Shown: positions 26,555 to 35,615 of the stretch, piece after piece
How positions within the stretch are numbered: the stretch's first letter is position 1
How the letters are laid out: each line of letters starts with the position of its first letter
From: DAOTXR01 sp034435375
GTDB taxonomy: Bacteria; Chloroflexota; Anaerolineae; Aggregatilineales; UBA3940
Direction: 5' to 3'
Assembly: GCA_034435375.1 (NCBI GenBank)
Contig: DAOTXR010000037.1
Coordinates: 1-64,000, forward strand
DNA: 64,000 bases
Program-made: the position numbers and the translations under genes
The notes under the pieces: generated by a model
The model's input: the letters and a program-made list of their open reading frames with translations, nothing else
The model's database searches: none
Told to the model about the DNA's origin: nothing

Positions 26555-26584
26555 GGGCACGCTGAACATCAACGTGCCCCTTTT
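26555..26584 (+). terminator. Intrinsic terminator of the TspO-like gene
   Basis: GGGCACG (26555-26561) and CGTGCCC (26573-26579) pair around an 11-base loop, followed by CTTTTGCTTT. It overlaps the stop codon of the convergent response-regulator gene. Confidence 0.75.
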
Positions 26585-27015
26585 GCTTTGCGCTGGCTTT
26601 CCGCCAGAAACTCGGCCACCTGGTAGATGAAATCAGGGAACACGAATGGCTTTTCTAGATAGGCAATATCGTTGTGATCCATCAGAAATGCCTGCTCGTG
26701 AGGTTTGAAATCCCGGATCGAGGTGGCCGACATCAGAGCTGTGAAGGGCAGTGAGCGGGTTTCGAGCACCTTGCGGAGCAGGTCCACGCCGTTGCCTTCT
26801 TTGTCCAGCCGATAATCGACCAGCAGAGCATCGTACTCTCGATCATCGATCAGGGCACAAGCTTCCATGAAGGAGCGGGCCACTGTCACAGTGGCGCCAC
26901 AGATAGCCTCCAGCAGCATTCCAAACAAGACAGCGTGCTGCTCGTCGTCATCGACGATGAGGACTTTTACACCTTCCAATCGATTGACAACATGGTTCAG
27001 CTCGTGAGGCGTCAT
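26569..27015 (-). CDS. Single-domain response regulator
   Basis: A 148-residue stand-alone receiver domain. The key residues are present: acidic pair Asp22/Asp23 in VLIVDDDE, phospho-acceptor Asp67 in LLVDYRL, Ser/Thr switch in LMSATS, and Lys in YLEKPF. There is no output domain, so it probably acts by protein-protein contact or phosphorelay. ATG at 27015 has GGAGAA 4 bases upstream; the frame upstream lacks domain content. It lies in a 4-kb stretch of signalling genes that also includes a hybrid kinase (29059-30225). Confidence 0.85.
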   Translation of the reverse strand: MTPHELNHVVNRLEGVKVLIVDDDEQHAVLFGMLLEAICGATVTVARSFMEACALIDDREYDALLVDYRLDKEGNGVDLLRKVLETRSLPFTALMSATSIRDFKPHEQAFLMDHNDIAYLEKPFVFPDFIYQVAEFLAESQRKAKGAR

Positions 27016-27197
27016 GAATTCTCCACATCCCATTCCAGGTGGGCCACAGCGTAAGCCATGGCGGGCATGAGACATTCGATAATAAAGTCCTGCCCCGCTT
27101 CTTGTTGCTTTGACGCGCCCCTGACGCCACGCTAGAATCACGGTCGAAACAGGCCAACCTGACCCGTTCTACCTGAAATGTTCTGAGAGGAGGGCGC

Positions 27198-27434
27198 ATG
27201 GACATCGGGCTGAAACGTGTGCTGTTGATCATTTTATCGCTGGCGGGGGGTATAGGTGGCGTATTCGCTGTCTTTGGTCTGCTGGACCTGGCGTACAATG
27301 CCCACGTCACTTTGGAGCGGTACGGCATCACTTACGCTATCCTGACTGGCCTGCCACTGGCGCTGCTTGTAGCTGTCTGGCTGGACTACTTCATGGGAAC
27401 AGGTATCCTGCCTGAAGGCCCTGAAGAGAAATAG
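27198..27434 (+). CDS. Small two-helix membrane protein
   Basis: A 78-residue protein with two clear hydrophobic helices (about 8-30 and 45-65) and a short charged tail ending EGPEEK. GAGAGGAGGG lies just before the ATG. No family recognised. It is the only plus-strand gene among the signalling genes here and is divergent from the receiver protein at 26569-27015. Confidence 0.65.
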   Translation: MDIGLKRVLLIILSLAGGIGGVFAVFGLLDLAYNAHVTLERYGITYAILTGLPLALLVAVWLDYFMGTGILPEGPEEK

Positions 27435-27511
27435 CTGGCCCCCGTCCCCAATGTCCGTACAACAGCCCTGACCAGACAGCCATGGCTGGTAGCACAGAGG
27501 CCATTGAGTGG

Positions 27512-27907
27512 TCATGCGGGGGGAAGCGAGTTACTCGATGCCTCATGGCAGGACAGAATGGCGTCCAATAGCGCCTGCGAGTCAATATCCTTGAGCATGT
27601 AACAACTGATACCCAGCTCATTGGCCACCAGCACCTCGTCCTCGTCGCGGTAGCTCGTGAGCACAATGACAAGAGGGGGGCGCGGCACCGAGGCAAGCGC
27701 CTGGATCAGCGGAATGCCTCGATCATTCAGTCGTTTGGGTTCGATCAACACCACGTCGGGAGCAGCTCGCCGGATGGCATTCTCGGCTTCGTTGACGCTA
27801 CCCACGCTGTCCAGAACCTCGAGCTGAGGCATGGCGCTCAGGCGGGCCGCCAGTGCACGGCGGACACGAGGATTCTGGTCAACAATCAACACCCGGATGC
27901 GGTCCAT
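27512..27907 (-). CDS. Atypical receiver-domain protein lacking the phospho-acceptor Asp
   Basis: A 131-residue stand-alone receiver fold. Most family positions are kept: VLIVDQ at strand 1, Thr84 in VLTSY, Lys106 in YMLKDID. The phospho-acceptor position reads LIEPKR, so Asp is replaced by Glu56, and the second acidic Mg ligand is Gln11. Glu at this site can mimic the phosphorylated state, so the protein may be always on and not controlled by a kinase (inference from known Asp-to-Glu receiver mutants). It lies between a small membrane protein gene and an NfeD-like gene. Confidence 0.8.
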   Translation of the reverse strand: MDRIRVLIVDQNPRVRRALAARLSAMPQLEVLDSVGSVNEAENAIRRAAPDVVLIEPKRLNDRGIPLIQALASVPRPPLVIVLTSYRDEDEVLVANELGISCYMLKDIDSQALLDAILSCHEASSNSLPPA

Positions 27908-28155
27908 GGCGAACTTCTACCTGTATGACTCAACCGGGTACCCTGTCCACGGCCCCGGTCGAAAACACCGTTATTCCTCTGTTAGGACCAGTCGAATTGC
28001 AGTCAGTATAGCTGTGGAGACATAGCGCGCCGTAGTGTCATTTGTCCCCCGCCGTTTTGACAAGTGTCACGGGGTTCGTCTAATAAGCCAAGGCGCAATA
28101 TTAGACGACATGACCTTCCAGGATTGTGTGGGCTACGCCAGTCAGCAGGGCGGCT

Positions 28156-29019
28156 CTAGCCTGATGCACGGCGAGATGGTGTGTGCAGGTGGTTGCGTGA
28201 TAGCAGATACGCGCCAAATGCGATCAGCAGTGCCGGACCAATCGCATTCTCCGCCAGGTATCTGAAGCCATCGATCAGAATAGCTACGACAGCTCCAACG
28301 ATCAGAACCGCCACCAGCAGCAGATTCACCAGCCGGACTTCGGCCTGCGCGCCGTTGCCATTGGTGTGAGCGCTGTGGGGCGACTCGCCGGAGCTGTCGC
28401 CAGTCCACAAGGCAGGGCCTTCGGATGGCACCACCCGGAGTTGCAGCCCCTCCCGTCCTACCACGCGCACCCATTGGCCGGATTCGATCACCTGCTCTGC
28501 CAGTGCGGTCCACACCTCACCGTGCACACGCACCGTACCCACCGGATCGAGCCGGGCTATAACCTGGCCATCCATGCCGATCAGCGTGGCGACATCCACA
28601 CGGCGGGCCTGATCCTGGATGCGCAGACCTGGCAGCAGGACAATTTGATGAAACGCCAAAGCTGCAGCGTTGGTTACCACGATGGTCAGTGGACTGAGAT
28701 GCGCGCCAGCCCGGAACAGAAAGATCGAACCTAGCACCTGCAACACCGCGCCAGCCACGATCAAAGCCCAACTGTGGCGGAAGTAGATCAGCGCCAGGAA
28801 GCAGCCCAGCGCCAATGCCAGCAGCACCACACCAATAAAGCTCGTTGGCAGCATCGCGAGACCGACTCCAGCTATGGTCAGGCTGACCAGGGCAGCAGCC
28901 TCCAGCGCGCCGGTGCCCGGAACATAGATCGCTGCAATAGCCAGCCAGATGCCGACTATCAGCGCCACGTAGACCACGTTAGGTCCAAGAGTTAAGACAA
29001 ATTCTTTTACTTCCCCCAT
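28156..29019 (-). CDS. NfeD-like membrane protein
   Basis: A 287-residue protein. An N-terminal membrane part with four or five helices (about 10-130) is followed by an OB-fold-like soluble domain (about 140-205, with GMDGQVIARLDPVGTVRVHG), the hallmark of NfeD proteins. Two additional C-terminal helices (about 230-275) are unusual. NfeD partners stomatin-like proteins or membrane serine proteases; no such gene is adjacent. It lies 39 bases downstream of the hybrid kinase gene on the same strand and may be co-transcribed. Confidence 0.78.
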   Translation of the reverse strand: MGEVKEFVLTLGPNVVYVALIVGIWLAIAAIYVPGTGALEAAALVSLTIAGVGLAMLPTSFIGVVLLALALGCFLALIYFRHSWALIVAGAVLQVLGSIFLFRAGAHLSPLTIVVTNAAALAFHQIVLLPGLRIQDQARRVDVATLIGMDGQVIARLDPVGTVRVHGEVWTALAEQVIESGQWVRVVGREGLQLRVVPSEGPALWTGDSSGESPHSAHTNGNGAQAEVRLVNLLLVAVLIVGAVVAILIDGFRYLAENAIGPALLIAFGAYLLSRNHLHTPSRRASG

Positions 29020-29058
29020 CTTGCCATCCCTACTCGACTACAACTGTCCCCACTCGAG

Positions 29059-30225
29059 TCAGCTTCCCTTTTGCGCGGACCCCTCTTCAGGCACGGTCGA
29101 CTCACTGCTATCCGTTGTGGGCAATCTCAGCCTGAAACAGCTTCCTTTGCCCGGTGTGCTTTCGACGACGATCTCTCCTTTGTGGAGCTGCGTGATGTGC
29201 CACACAATAGCCAACCCAGCGCCGATTCCCTGCTGCTCAAGCTTCTCACGGTCCACCTGGTGAAAGATGTCGAACAGCTTCTGCTGTTCCTCAGCAGTGA
29301 TCCCGCGGCCCTGATCACATACTGATACCTGGACATACTTGCCGTCGGCGGCGACTTCGACTATCACATCAGCCTTCTGGCCGTGCGGTGAGAATTTGAT
29401 GGCGTTCTCGACCAGCTGCCTCAGTGCGATCTCCAGGTAAGCTGCATCGCCCATAAGCTCAGGCAGCGGTTTGCATATGCGCAGCGACAAGGTTACATCC
29501 TGCTCGTCAGCTATAGGCCGTGCCGCTTCGACCACGTTTTCGACCAGACGCTCGATGGCCGGGATGACGGCCCTGCGATAATCGTAGACCCTCTGCCCAA
29601 AGCCACTCTCTAACTCGGCCAACACCAGGAAACTCTCAATCAGGCTCGATAGCCGCTCGCTGCCGTACAGAATGCCATTGATGTACTGGCGCAGCTCCTG
29701 AGAGTGCTCAAATGTCTGGCTGGTGGCCATCAGGTCCGCATAGGAGACGACATAACTCAGGGGTGTGCGGAACTCATGGTTGAGCACATGCAAGATGCGC
29801 CGTTTGAGCACTTGCAGGCGAGACTCCTGGGCTTCGATCAGCTCTTCGTGGCGAGCCATACGGGCCTGGATTGTGACCAATAGGTCCTCAAACTCGAAGG
29901 GCTTGGAGATGTAGTCGTCTGCGCCATCCAGCTTGCCTCGCCGGATGTCGGCTTTATCTCCTCTGGCTGAGAGGAAGATGAAGGGGATCGACAGCCACTC
30001 CGGATGAGAACGCACCGCCTTTAGGAACTGGTATCCATCCATGCCCGGCATGCCGATGTCCGACAAGATCAGGTCGGGTTGGGAAGGACATGTCTCGAGC
30101 AGTTTCAGCGCTTCCTCACCATTGGCCGCCACCGAGACCTGATAGTCAGAAAGTTCGAGTACTTCTTGAATGCCTGCCAGCAGCGATGCATCATCCTCGA
30201 CAACCAGAATATGACGCTTATTCAT
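29059..30225 (-). CDS. Response regulator-histidine kinase hybrid
   Basis: A 388-residue cytoplasmic protein. The N-terminal receiver domain (about 1-125) has Asp57 in LILSDIGMPGMDG and Lys in YISKPF. A short coiled coil leads to the kinase core: His150 in NHEFRTPLSY, N box LVENAIKFSP, G1 box CDQGRGI, F box LFDIFHQVD and G2 box GAGLAIVWHI. No membrane segment or sensor is present, so input probably comes through the receiver from another kinase. ATG at 30225 has GGAAAGGTG upstream. NfeD-like and receiver genes follow on the same strand. Confidence 0.9.
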   Translation of the reverse strand: MNKRHILVVEDDASLLAGIQEVLELSDYQVSVAANGEEALKLLETCPSQPDLILSDIGMPGMDGYQFLKAVRSHPEWLSIPFIFLSARGDKADIRRGKLDGADDYISKPFEFEDLLVTIQARMARHEELIEAQESRLQVLKRRILHVLNHEFRTPLSYVVSYADLMATSQTFEHSQELRQYINGILYGSERLSSLIESFLVLAELESGFGQRVYDYRRAVIPAIERLVENVVEAARPIADEQDVTLSLRICKPLPELMGDAAYLEIALRQLVENAIKFSPHGQKADVIVEVAADGKYVQVSVCDQGRGITAEEQQKLFDIFHQVDREKLEQQGIGAGLAIVWHITQLHKGEIVVESTPGKGSCFRLRLPTTDSSESTVPEEGSAQKGS

Positions 30226-30743
30226 CACCTTTCCACCCATCTTGCATCGCTCGGCAACTGCCCCTGTGGATGACACACTTCGGATCCCATTCTGAAAAGC
30301 TTCTCGCAACGCTGCCAATCAAACATTTAAAAGCAGTATAACAATACTGCCAGAATCCGTACAGATGACTTTCAGGGGAATCGGCTGTTTGTCAAGGTTC
30401 AGACAGGCTGTCGCTTGTGCCTGTATCTGCTTCCAGCGTAGAGCTTCGCGGCGGCGTTCGCAACCCCAAACATTGGGGGATAGGGCCGACTAGTTCATTG
30501 TCTTCAAAGACGGCTCTTGGAAGGAAGTCGGCACGCCGAGCATCCATCTGCCGCCGACATGCCGCGCCATCCGACTGCTGCGGGGAGGGATCAAAAGTCT
30601 GGAGATGTGAGACGCTCATGGCATGACATGTCCGAAGCGCCGCACGTAAGAACGTCAAGTGAAATCAGGGCAGATGGAGGCAGGGAGCCAGCGCACCAAT
30701 GCCCTTTTAAGCATCCTAAAGTAGGGTTGGAAAATCCCCTGAG
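30226..30743. other. Non-coding stretch at the left edge of the 30.7-38.6 kb block
   Basis: No supported gene. Two small perfect inverted repeats are visible: GCAGTAT-AACA-ATACTGC (30333-30350), which on the minus strand is followed by TTTT and could terminate transcription arriving from the right, and CCCCAA-ACA-TTGGGG (30464-30478). Short open frames are present on both strands but show no recognisable domain. Confidence 0.5.
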
Positions 30744-31307
30744 TTAGGGCAGGCTAAGCCATACCCCCAAGAGACAGACGGGCAGCAAAACTGCCCAAAC
30801 CCAGACCAAATCAGCCTTGAGCGGCGGAGGGGTGGGTTGGTCGGTCGGTTCAAAGATGACGAAAGTGAAACGTTCTTTTTCCGCCAGGAATTGCTCCAGC
30901 GTCATCTCAAACCCGGCCAGTTTCATCATGTTGCGCATGGTAGGGTTGGCTTGCGCCCAGCGGAAGGCGCGCGCCAGTTCTTCTTCCGAATCAATACGCC
31001 TGGCGCGGACGGATTGCGTTCCGCGCCAGGTCTGCACGGTGGCGAGCGGATTTGCTTGCAGGTTGCGATACCAGTCGGTCTTCGTCCCCCAGCCGCTTAA
31101 CACAGTGGGCTTGCCCTCGAACTCATGAAATTCGATGGCTGTGCGGCGCGGCGCTCCACTCTTGCGCCCGGTGGTGGTCATCACCATGAACAAGCGGCCA
31201 ACGAGAAAGCCTAACCCCAGCCGATAAAGTAGGATGGGCGTTTTGAAGAGGGTTTTCATCAGCCCTTTGGGGTAGGGTAGGGATTCAACCCAGGTTCTTT
31301 GCGACAT
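30744..31307 (-). CDS. Deazaflavin-type nitroreductase family protein (DUF385-like)
   Basis: A 187-residue protein with the split-barrel pattern of the F420/deazaflavin-dependent nitroreductase (Ddn/DUF385) family: MTTTGRKSGAPRRTAIEF, then GWGTKTDWYRNLQANPLATV, and a helical C-terminal part. A transmembrane helix (about 165-185) ends the protein, an uncommon tail suggesting membrane attachment. It is translated after a polytopic membrane protein gene that it overlaps by 23 bases. Substrate is unknown. Confidence 0.8.
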   Translation of the reverse strand: MSQRTWVESLPYPKGLMKTLFKTPILLYRLGLGFLVGRLFMVMTTTGRKSGAPRRTAIEFHEFEGKPTVLSGWGTKTDWYRNLQANPLATVQTWRGTQSVRARRIDSEEELARAFRWAQANPTMRNMMKLAGFEMTLEQFLAEKERFTFVIFEPTDQPTPPPLKADLVWVWAVLLPVCLLGVWLSLP

Positions 31308-32091
31308 TTCGGTCTGTTCTTTCTGGCCGTTTATGCGCCAGCCAGAGCGCAGTAATCGGCATCACCAGCAGAGGCAGGTGCATCACACCCAGCCAGATTC
31401 GCTCCGGGGCAGCCCAATGGCTGAGGTTGAACAGGCCATACAGCAAACCGTTGAACGCCGTCACCCGAAAGGCAAATCCATCCACATTCGGCCAAGCCAG
31501 GATGAGCAGGAAGAGAAAAACGGGCGTGAGGAAGCAATAGGCCAGGCCGTAATCGGGCGAGGTGAGCAGCAAGAGGGGATTGAAGTTAGGGGTGGCAGTC
31601 GTCCCTTCGATGGTGAGCGGCGACCAGAAGACCAGCAGGGCAAACGGCAGCAACACCCATCGCCAGCGTGGCGCGTCTTGGAACGAAAGGCGCAGCCGGT
31701 TCTGCCAGGCCACCCACAGCCAAAGCAAAGCAAGCAGAATATCCACCACCATCGCCCCGATGTGAACGGCATAACCATAGGCGGGCGTTTGGGCGCGAGT
31801 TTGGGCAAAGGCGATGACCAGATAGTTTAGGCCAAAGTAAGCGGCAATGGCGCGTCCGCCCGCTTGCGGATTCCAAACAGCCAGGGCAATGACCGCCAGC
31901 GTAACAACGTGAAACACCCAGCCCCAGGCCGCATAAGGCAAAGCCGCGCGGCTGATGATTTCAAAGATGACCTGTTGCGTCTGGCGTGGGTCGTAGGGGC
32001 GCTCGGTGTAGAGCGGCAGGAAGGCAATGAAAACCAGCAGGAAGTACACCAAAGGAGTAAACCACTTGCGTTGGGTGAGAGGCACGTTCAT
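31285..32091 (-). CDS. Polytopic membrane protein of unknown function
   Basis: A 268-residue protein with seven or eight hydrophobic segments and short charged loops, starting MNVPLTQRKWFTPLVYFLL. No family recognised. Its 3' end overlaps the DUF385-like gene by 23 bases, so the two are probably co-translated and may form a membrane oxidoreductase pair (inference). It is divergent from the GH5-like gene across about 195 bases that contain a CCCGAAGG-type hairpin. Confidence 0.7.
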   Translation of the reverse strand: MNVPLTQRKWFTPLVYFLLVFIAFLPLYTERPYDPRQTQQVIFEIISRAALPYAAWGWVFHVVTLAVIALAVWNPQAGGRAIAAYFGLNYLVIAFAQTRAQTPAYGYAVHIGAMVVDILLALLWLWVAWQNRLRLSFQDAPRWRWVLLPFALLVFWSPLTIEGTTATPNFNPLLLLTSPDYGLAYCFLTPVFLFLLILAWPNVDGFAFRVTAFNGLLYGLFNLSHWAAPERIWLGVMHLPLLVMPITALWLAHKRPERTDRNVAKNLG

Positions 32092-32210
32092 AGGAGTTGT
32101 CCCTGGGCGCTTTGCCCCTTTTGTTCAACTAAACTCTACTCCCTATTGTATTCATTGATACTGCTTTCACAAGTGGGCGCGGGTTAACGTTGTGTTAAAT
32201 CAACACAGGT

Positions 32211-32242
32211 CCCGAAGGTTCAAAAACCTTCGGGACGTTTTT
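32211..32242 (+). terminator. CCCGAAGG-type hairpin with T-tract
   Basis: CCCGAAGGTT and AACCTTCGGG form a perfect 10-bp stem with a 4-base loop, followed by ACGTTTTT. It looks like an intrinsic terminator but lies 46 bases upstream of the GH5-like start, between divergent genes, so it may be an attenuator or a copy of a mobile intergenic hairpin. Related hairpins occur at 35006, 35573 and 35846. Confidence 0.7.
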
Positions 32243-32287
32243 GTGATACCATTTCTGCATCGCACCGCCAAAAAGGATATTTGCGCC

Positions 32288-33595
32288 ATGCGTAAGACCC
32301 TTCTGGTCATTTTCCTGCTCTTGTTTGCTCTGGCCGCCTGCCTCCCCCCGCCAACTGCCGGGCCGACATTCGCATCCTCAACTCCCGAATATTCAAATCT
32401 CGATGATTCGGCTACCACCACCCCGCCTCCCACTCCCATCACCGCTTTCGACAAATTCTCCCTGTGGACAAACGGCACACAACTGCGCGGGGCGAACATC
32501 TGGCAGCGCATCCGCGTCCCCGACCTGGATGGCAACCTGCTTGGCGAAGGCTACATCGGCCCGCCCTACGCCCAGTCCGACTTTGACCGCCTGGCGGCGC
32601 TCGGCGCGAACTACGTCAACCTGTCTATCCCTGGCCTGTTCACTGAGCGCCCGCCCTACCGCCTGGACGAAGGCGCACAAGCCAACCTCGACTCCGTGCT
32701 GGAGATGGCTGCCCGCGCCAGGCTGTTTGCCGTCATCTCCTTCCGCACCGGGCCGGGGCGTAGCGACTTCACCTTTTATCGCGACGGTGCCGGGGAGTGG
32801 TTCGACCCCTCCCTGCTCATCGAAACCGTCTGGACCGAGCAAGCCGCGCAAGACGCCTGGGTCGAGATGTGGCGCTACACCGCCGAACGCTATCGCTCCA
32901 ACCCGATTGTCGTCGGCTACGATCTGATGGTGGAGCCGAATGCCGACGAGGTGATGCTCGACCTCTACGCCCCTGCCGATTTCTACCCGCGCTACGCCGG
33001 CACGCTCTACGACTGGAATCAGTTCTACCCGCGCCTGGCGACCGCCATCCGCAGCGTGGACGCCGAGACCCCCATCCTGGTCAACCCGATGGGCTGGGGC
33101 AGCATCCCCTGGCTGAGCGCGCTCCAGCCGGTGCAGGCCGAGGGGGTGGTCTATGCCGTCCACCAATACGGGCCGTTTCAGTACACCCATCAACAACCCG
33201 GCGACCAGCGTCCCTACCCTGGCAACTTCGACGTGACCTGGGACGACGTGCCCGACCGCTTCGATCGTGACTGGCTGCTGACTTGGCTTGCCCCGATACT
33301 CGCCTTCCGCGAGCAGACCGGCGCGCCGGTGGCGGTCAACGAATTTGGCGTGGTGCGCTGGGCACCCGGTGCCGCCGACTTCTTGCGTGATGAAATCGAA
33401 TTCTTCGAGCAAAATGGGCTGAATCACGCCCTGTGGGTGTGGGAGCCGACCTATGAATCCTGGTACACCTGGGGCGACCGCGCCATGTTCTATCCCTTCG
33501 GCCCCGACCCGAACAACATGCAGGACGTGGAAAACGACCTGATGAACGTCATCCTGGAATCGTGGCGCGAAAACACCCTGCGCCCCTCACCATGA
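32288..33595 (+). CDS. Lipoprotein glycoside hydrolase, GH5-like
   Basis: A 435-residue secreted lipoprotein (signal MRKTLLVIFLLLFALAAC with lipobox Cys). A Thr/Pro-rich linker precedes a clan-A (beta/alpha)8 barrel. NLSIPGLF lies at strand 2, the likely acid/base Glu is in MVEPNADE (about residue 216) and the nucleophile Glu in VNEFGVVRW (about 351), fitting GH5-type cellulase or mannanase folds. ATG at 32288 starts the signal peptide; the open frame upstream crosses a hairpin. A second secreted protein follows by 16 bases. Polysaccharide target unknown. Confidence 0.78.
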   Translation: MRKTLLVIFLLLFALAACLPPPTAGPTFASSTPEYSNLDDSATTTPPPTPITAFDKFSLWTNGTQLRGANIWQRIRVPDLDGNLLGEGYIGPPYAQSDFDRLAALGANYVNLSIPGLFTERPPYRLDEGAQANLDSVLEMAARARLFAVISFRTGPGRSDFTFYRDGAGEWFDPSLLIETVWTEQAAQDAWVEMWRYTAERYRSNPIVVGYDLMVEPNADEVMLDLYAPADFYPRYAGTLYDWNQFYPRLATAIRSVDAETPILVNPMGWGSIPWLSALQPVQAEGVVYAVHQYGPFQYTHQQPGDQRPYPGNFDVTWDDVPDRFDRDWLLTWLAPILAFREQTGAPVAVNEFGVVRWAPGAADFLRDEIEFFEQNGLNHALWVWEPTYESWYTWGDRAMFYPFGPDPNNMQDVENDLMNVILESWRENTLRPSP

Positions 33596-33611
33596 CCCTA
33601 CGGAGGTTCGT

Positions 33612-35006
33612 ATGAACCGTCTCTTTCGCACCCTCAGCCTGCTCCTCACTCTTAGCCTCTTCCTTGCCGCGTGCCTGTCCTCCGCAGACTCGGCCCTGTT
33701 TCCGACTCCACCGACAATCCTCGCCGCCCCCGCGCCGACCCTCATCAGCGTTACTTTCACTCCCTCTACCACCAACATCCCCAACCCGGAACGCGGCATT
33801 TACAACTGGCCCGACGACTTCACCCCCTCGGCGCTGGCGGATTATGCCTCCCAAGGCTACACCCTGGCCTATCAGCGCGAGACGCTGAGCGACTACATCG
33901 AGAGCGACCTGCCGCCCGAGTATCTGGACACCCTCGCCGCCCGCTTTCAGGCCGTGCGCCAGGCCGGGCTGAAAGTCATCCTGCGCTTCAACTACAACGA
34001 GGGCGAAACCTACCCCGCCCCGGCGCCCGACGCCTCGCTGGAACAGGTCTTGCGCCACATCGAGCAGCTCGCCCTCTTGCTGGAAGCCAACAAAGACGTG
34101 ATTGCCTGGTTCGAAGCGGGTTTCATCGGCGCTTGGGGCGAGTGGCACACCTCCGCCAGCGGGCTGGACACGCCCGAAAACAGAGCCATCATCCACGACG
34201 CGCTCTTCGCGCATTTCCCGCGCGACCGCTTCATCCTCTTCCGCTACCCCGGAGATTTCATCGGCTGGTATCCCCAACCGCTGAGCGAAGCGGACGCCTT
34301 CAGCAACAGCCCGCAGGCGCGGCTGGGACATCACAACGACTGCTTCCTTGCCAGCGAAGACGATTGGGGAACGTATTACGATGAAAATGGCGAGATTCGC
34401 GCCGAAGAATGGAAAGCGTACATCGCTCAAATGGGACGCTTTGTGCCGATCAGCGGCGAGACCTGCAACCCCAACCCGCCGCGCTCCAACTGCGAAACCG
34501 CCCTGCGCGAACTGGCGCTGCTGCATTGGTCGGCGCTCAACGAAGGCTATCACCCTGACGTGATTCAGGGCTGGAAAGACCAGGGCTGCTACGCCGAGAT
34601 CCGCCGAAGGCTGGGGTACCGGTTAACACTCCTCGAGGCGGGATTCAGCCCCGAGGTCCGCCCGGGAAGCGAACTGCGGGTGCAGGTCAAACTCCAAAAC
34701 ACGGGATTCGCCTCCCCGCTGCTGGAACGTCCCGTTTATCTGATTCTTGTAGCGCAGGATTCAATTCTGCCCTACGAAATCGACGTTGACCCCCGCCGCT
34801 GGGAGCCGGGCGAACACACCTTCACTGCCACGCTTCCCCTGCCCGCCGACCTACCGCCCGGCGGCTACACCCTCGCCCTGTGGCTGCCCGACCCCGCCGA
34901 AAGCCTGCACGACGACCCGCGCTACGCCATCCGCTTTGCCAATGAAAACACGTGGGACGCGGCGCACGGTTGGAACGTGTTGGGCAATGTGAAGGCACAA
35001 AAATAA
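33612..35006 (+). CDS. Lipoprotein with DUF4874/DUF4832-like domains
   Basis: A 464-residue secreted lipoprotein: signal MNRLFRTLSLLLTLSLFLAAC, then SVTFTPSTTNIPNPERGIYN, the characteristic N-terminal motif of DUF4874. AGLKVILRFNYNEG and AWFEAGFIGAWGEWH fit a TIM-barrel-like core, with a DUF4832-like beta-sandwich at the C-terminus (about 340-460). These proteins look like glycoside-hydrolase relatives; activity is not established. AGGTTCGT precedes the ATG. It is probably co-transcribed with the GH5-like gene and ends in a long bidirectional hairpin. Confidence 0.75.
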   Translation: MNRLFRTLSLLLTLSLFLAACLSSADSALFPTPPTILAAPAPTLISVTFTPSTTNIPNPERGIYNWPDDFTPSALADYASQGYTLAYQRETLSDYIESDLPPEYLDTLAARFQAVRQAGLKVILRFNYNEGETYPAPAPDASLEQVLRHIEQLALLLEANKDVIAWFEAGFIGAWGEWHTSASGLDTPENRAIIHDALFAHFPRDRFILFRYPGDFIGWYPQPLSEADAFSNSPQARLGHHNDCFLASEDDWGTYYDENGEIRAEEWKAYIAQMGRFVPISGETCNPNPPRSNCETALRELALLHWSALNEGYHPDVIQGWKDQGCYAEIRRRLGYRLTLLEAGFSPEVRPGSELRVQVKLQNTGFASPLLERPVYLILVAQDSILPYEIDVDPRRWEPGEHTFTATLPLPADLPPGGYTLALWLPDPAESLHDDPRYAIRFANENTWDAAHGWNVLGNVKAQK

Positions 35007-35045
35007 AACACCATCCCGGAGATTTGAGCCTTCGGGATGGTGTTT
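35006..35045. terminator. Bidirectional CCCGAAG-type hairpin between convergent genes
   Basis: AAACACCATCCCGGA and TTCGGGATGGTGTTT pair over 15 bp with one G-T wobble and loop GATTTGAGCC. Both ends carry A/T runs, so it can terminate in both directions. It overlaps the stop codons of both flanking genes. Confidence 0.85.
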
Positions 35046-35556
35046 AGCCATAAACCAAGGCTGCTGCCAGGGCGGTCAGCGCCAACATCAGCCCGCTGAC
35101 CAGCCACTCAACCCAGACAGCCCCGCTCGCCTGCCGCTCCAGGGTGGAATCTGCCGGGTCTGATGGATTGTACCAGACAGTGACGGAGCTGCCAGGCGGA
35201 TAGGGTTGGATTTCGCGCTCTGCGCCAGCGGATTCGGAGGAGAGGAGGCGAGGTCCCAGGCGAAATCGTTCCCCTTGATAGCGCGTCCCACCGACAAAAT
35301 ATTCGTACAGAACGGCAGAGGCGTAGCGCATTGCCAAGCGATAACTACTGCTGGAGGTTTGCACCCGCACGCGAACGCTGACCTGTTCCACGTGGGCGGA
35401 AATTACTCTGCCGGGGGCGCTTTGCCAGGTGCGCGCCGCGTTCAGCCGCTGTTGGTCGCGCCAAGCACGCGCCGTCAGCACAAGGGTGACCAAGCCCATC
35501 GGCAGAGTCACGCCGAGGAGCAGGAGCAGGCGGAAGTCCAGGAAAGAGACAGGCAT
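35044..35556 (-). CDS. DUF3592-like membrane protein
   Basis: A 170-residue protein with a transmembrane helix at each end (about 8-28 and 145-168) and a beta-rich extracytoplasmic domain between. GRVISAHVEQ, YEYFVGGTRYQGERF and PPGSSVTVWYNPSDPADSTL give the DUF3592 pattern (Tyr/Asn-Pro-x-x-Pro near the end of the domain). Function unknown. A second DUF3592 protein is encoded at 36441-36929. Genes in this group are separated by CCCGAAG-type hairpins. Confidence 0.75.
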   Translation of the reverse strand: MPVSFLDFRLLLLLGVTLPMGLVTLVLTARAWRDQQRLNAARTWQSAPGRVISAHVEQVSVRVRVQTSSSSYRLAMRYASAVLYEYFVGGTRYQGERFRLGPRLLSSESAGAEREIQPYPPGSSVTVWYNPSDPADSTLERQASGAVWVEWLVSGLMLALTALAAALVYG

Positions 35557-35572
35557 CGCTGAGATCGCGCCC

Positions 35573-35610
35573 CGTTTCGAAGGTTATGGGAAATCCAAAC
35601 CTTCGGAACG
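35573..35610 (-). terminator. CGAAGGTT-type hairpin
   Basis: CGTTTCGAAGGTT and AACCTTCGGAACG pair over 13 bp with one wobble and a 12-base loop. It lies between the zinc-ribbon gene and the DUF3592 gene and belongs to the hairpin family of this block. No long T-tract follows. Confidence 0.6.
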
Positions 35611-35615
35611 ATGGT

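Noticed and set aside
32393..33427. Long open frame on the minus strand opposite the GH5-like gene
   Set aside because: It is antisense to a gene with signal peptide and catalytic motifs. Its product is low-complexity in Gly, Arg and Val and has no recognisable domain; it arises from GC-rich third positions.
33549..34553. Long open frame on the minus strand opposite the DUF4832-like gene
   Set aside because: Same reason: the plus-strand gene has a lipoprotein signal and family motifs, the antisense product has none.
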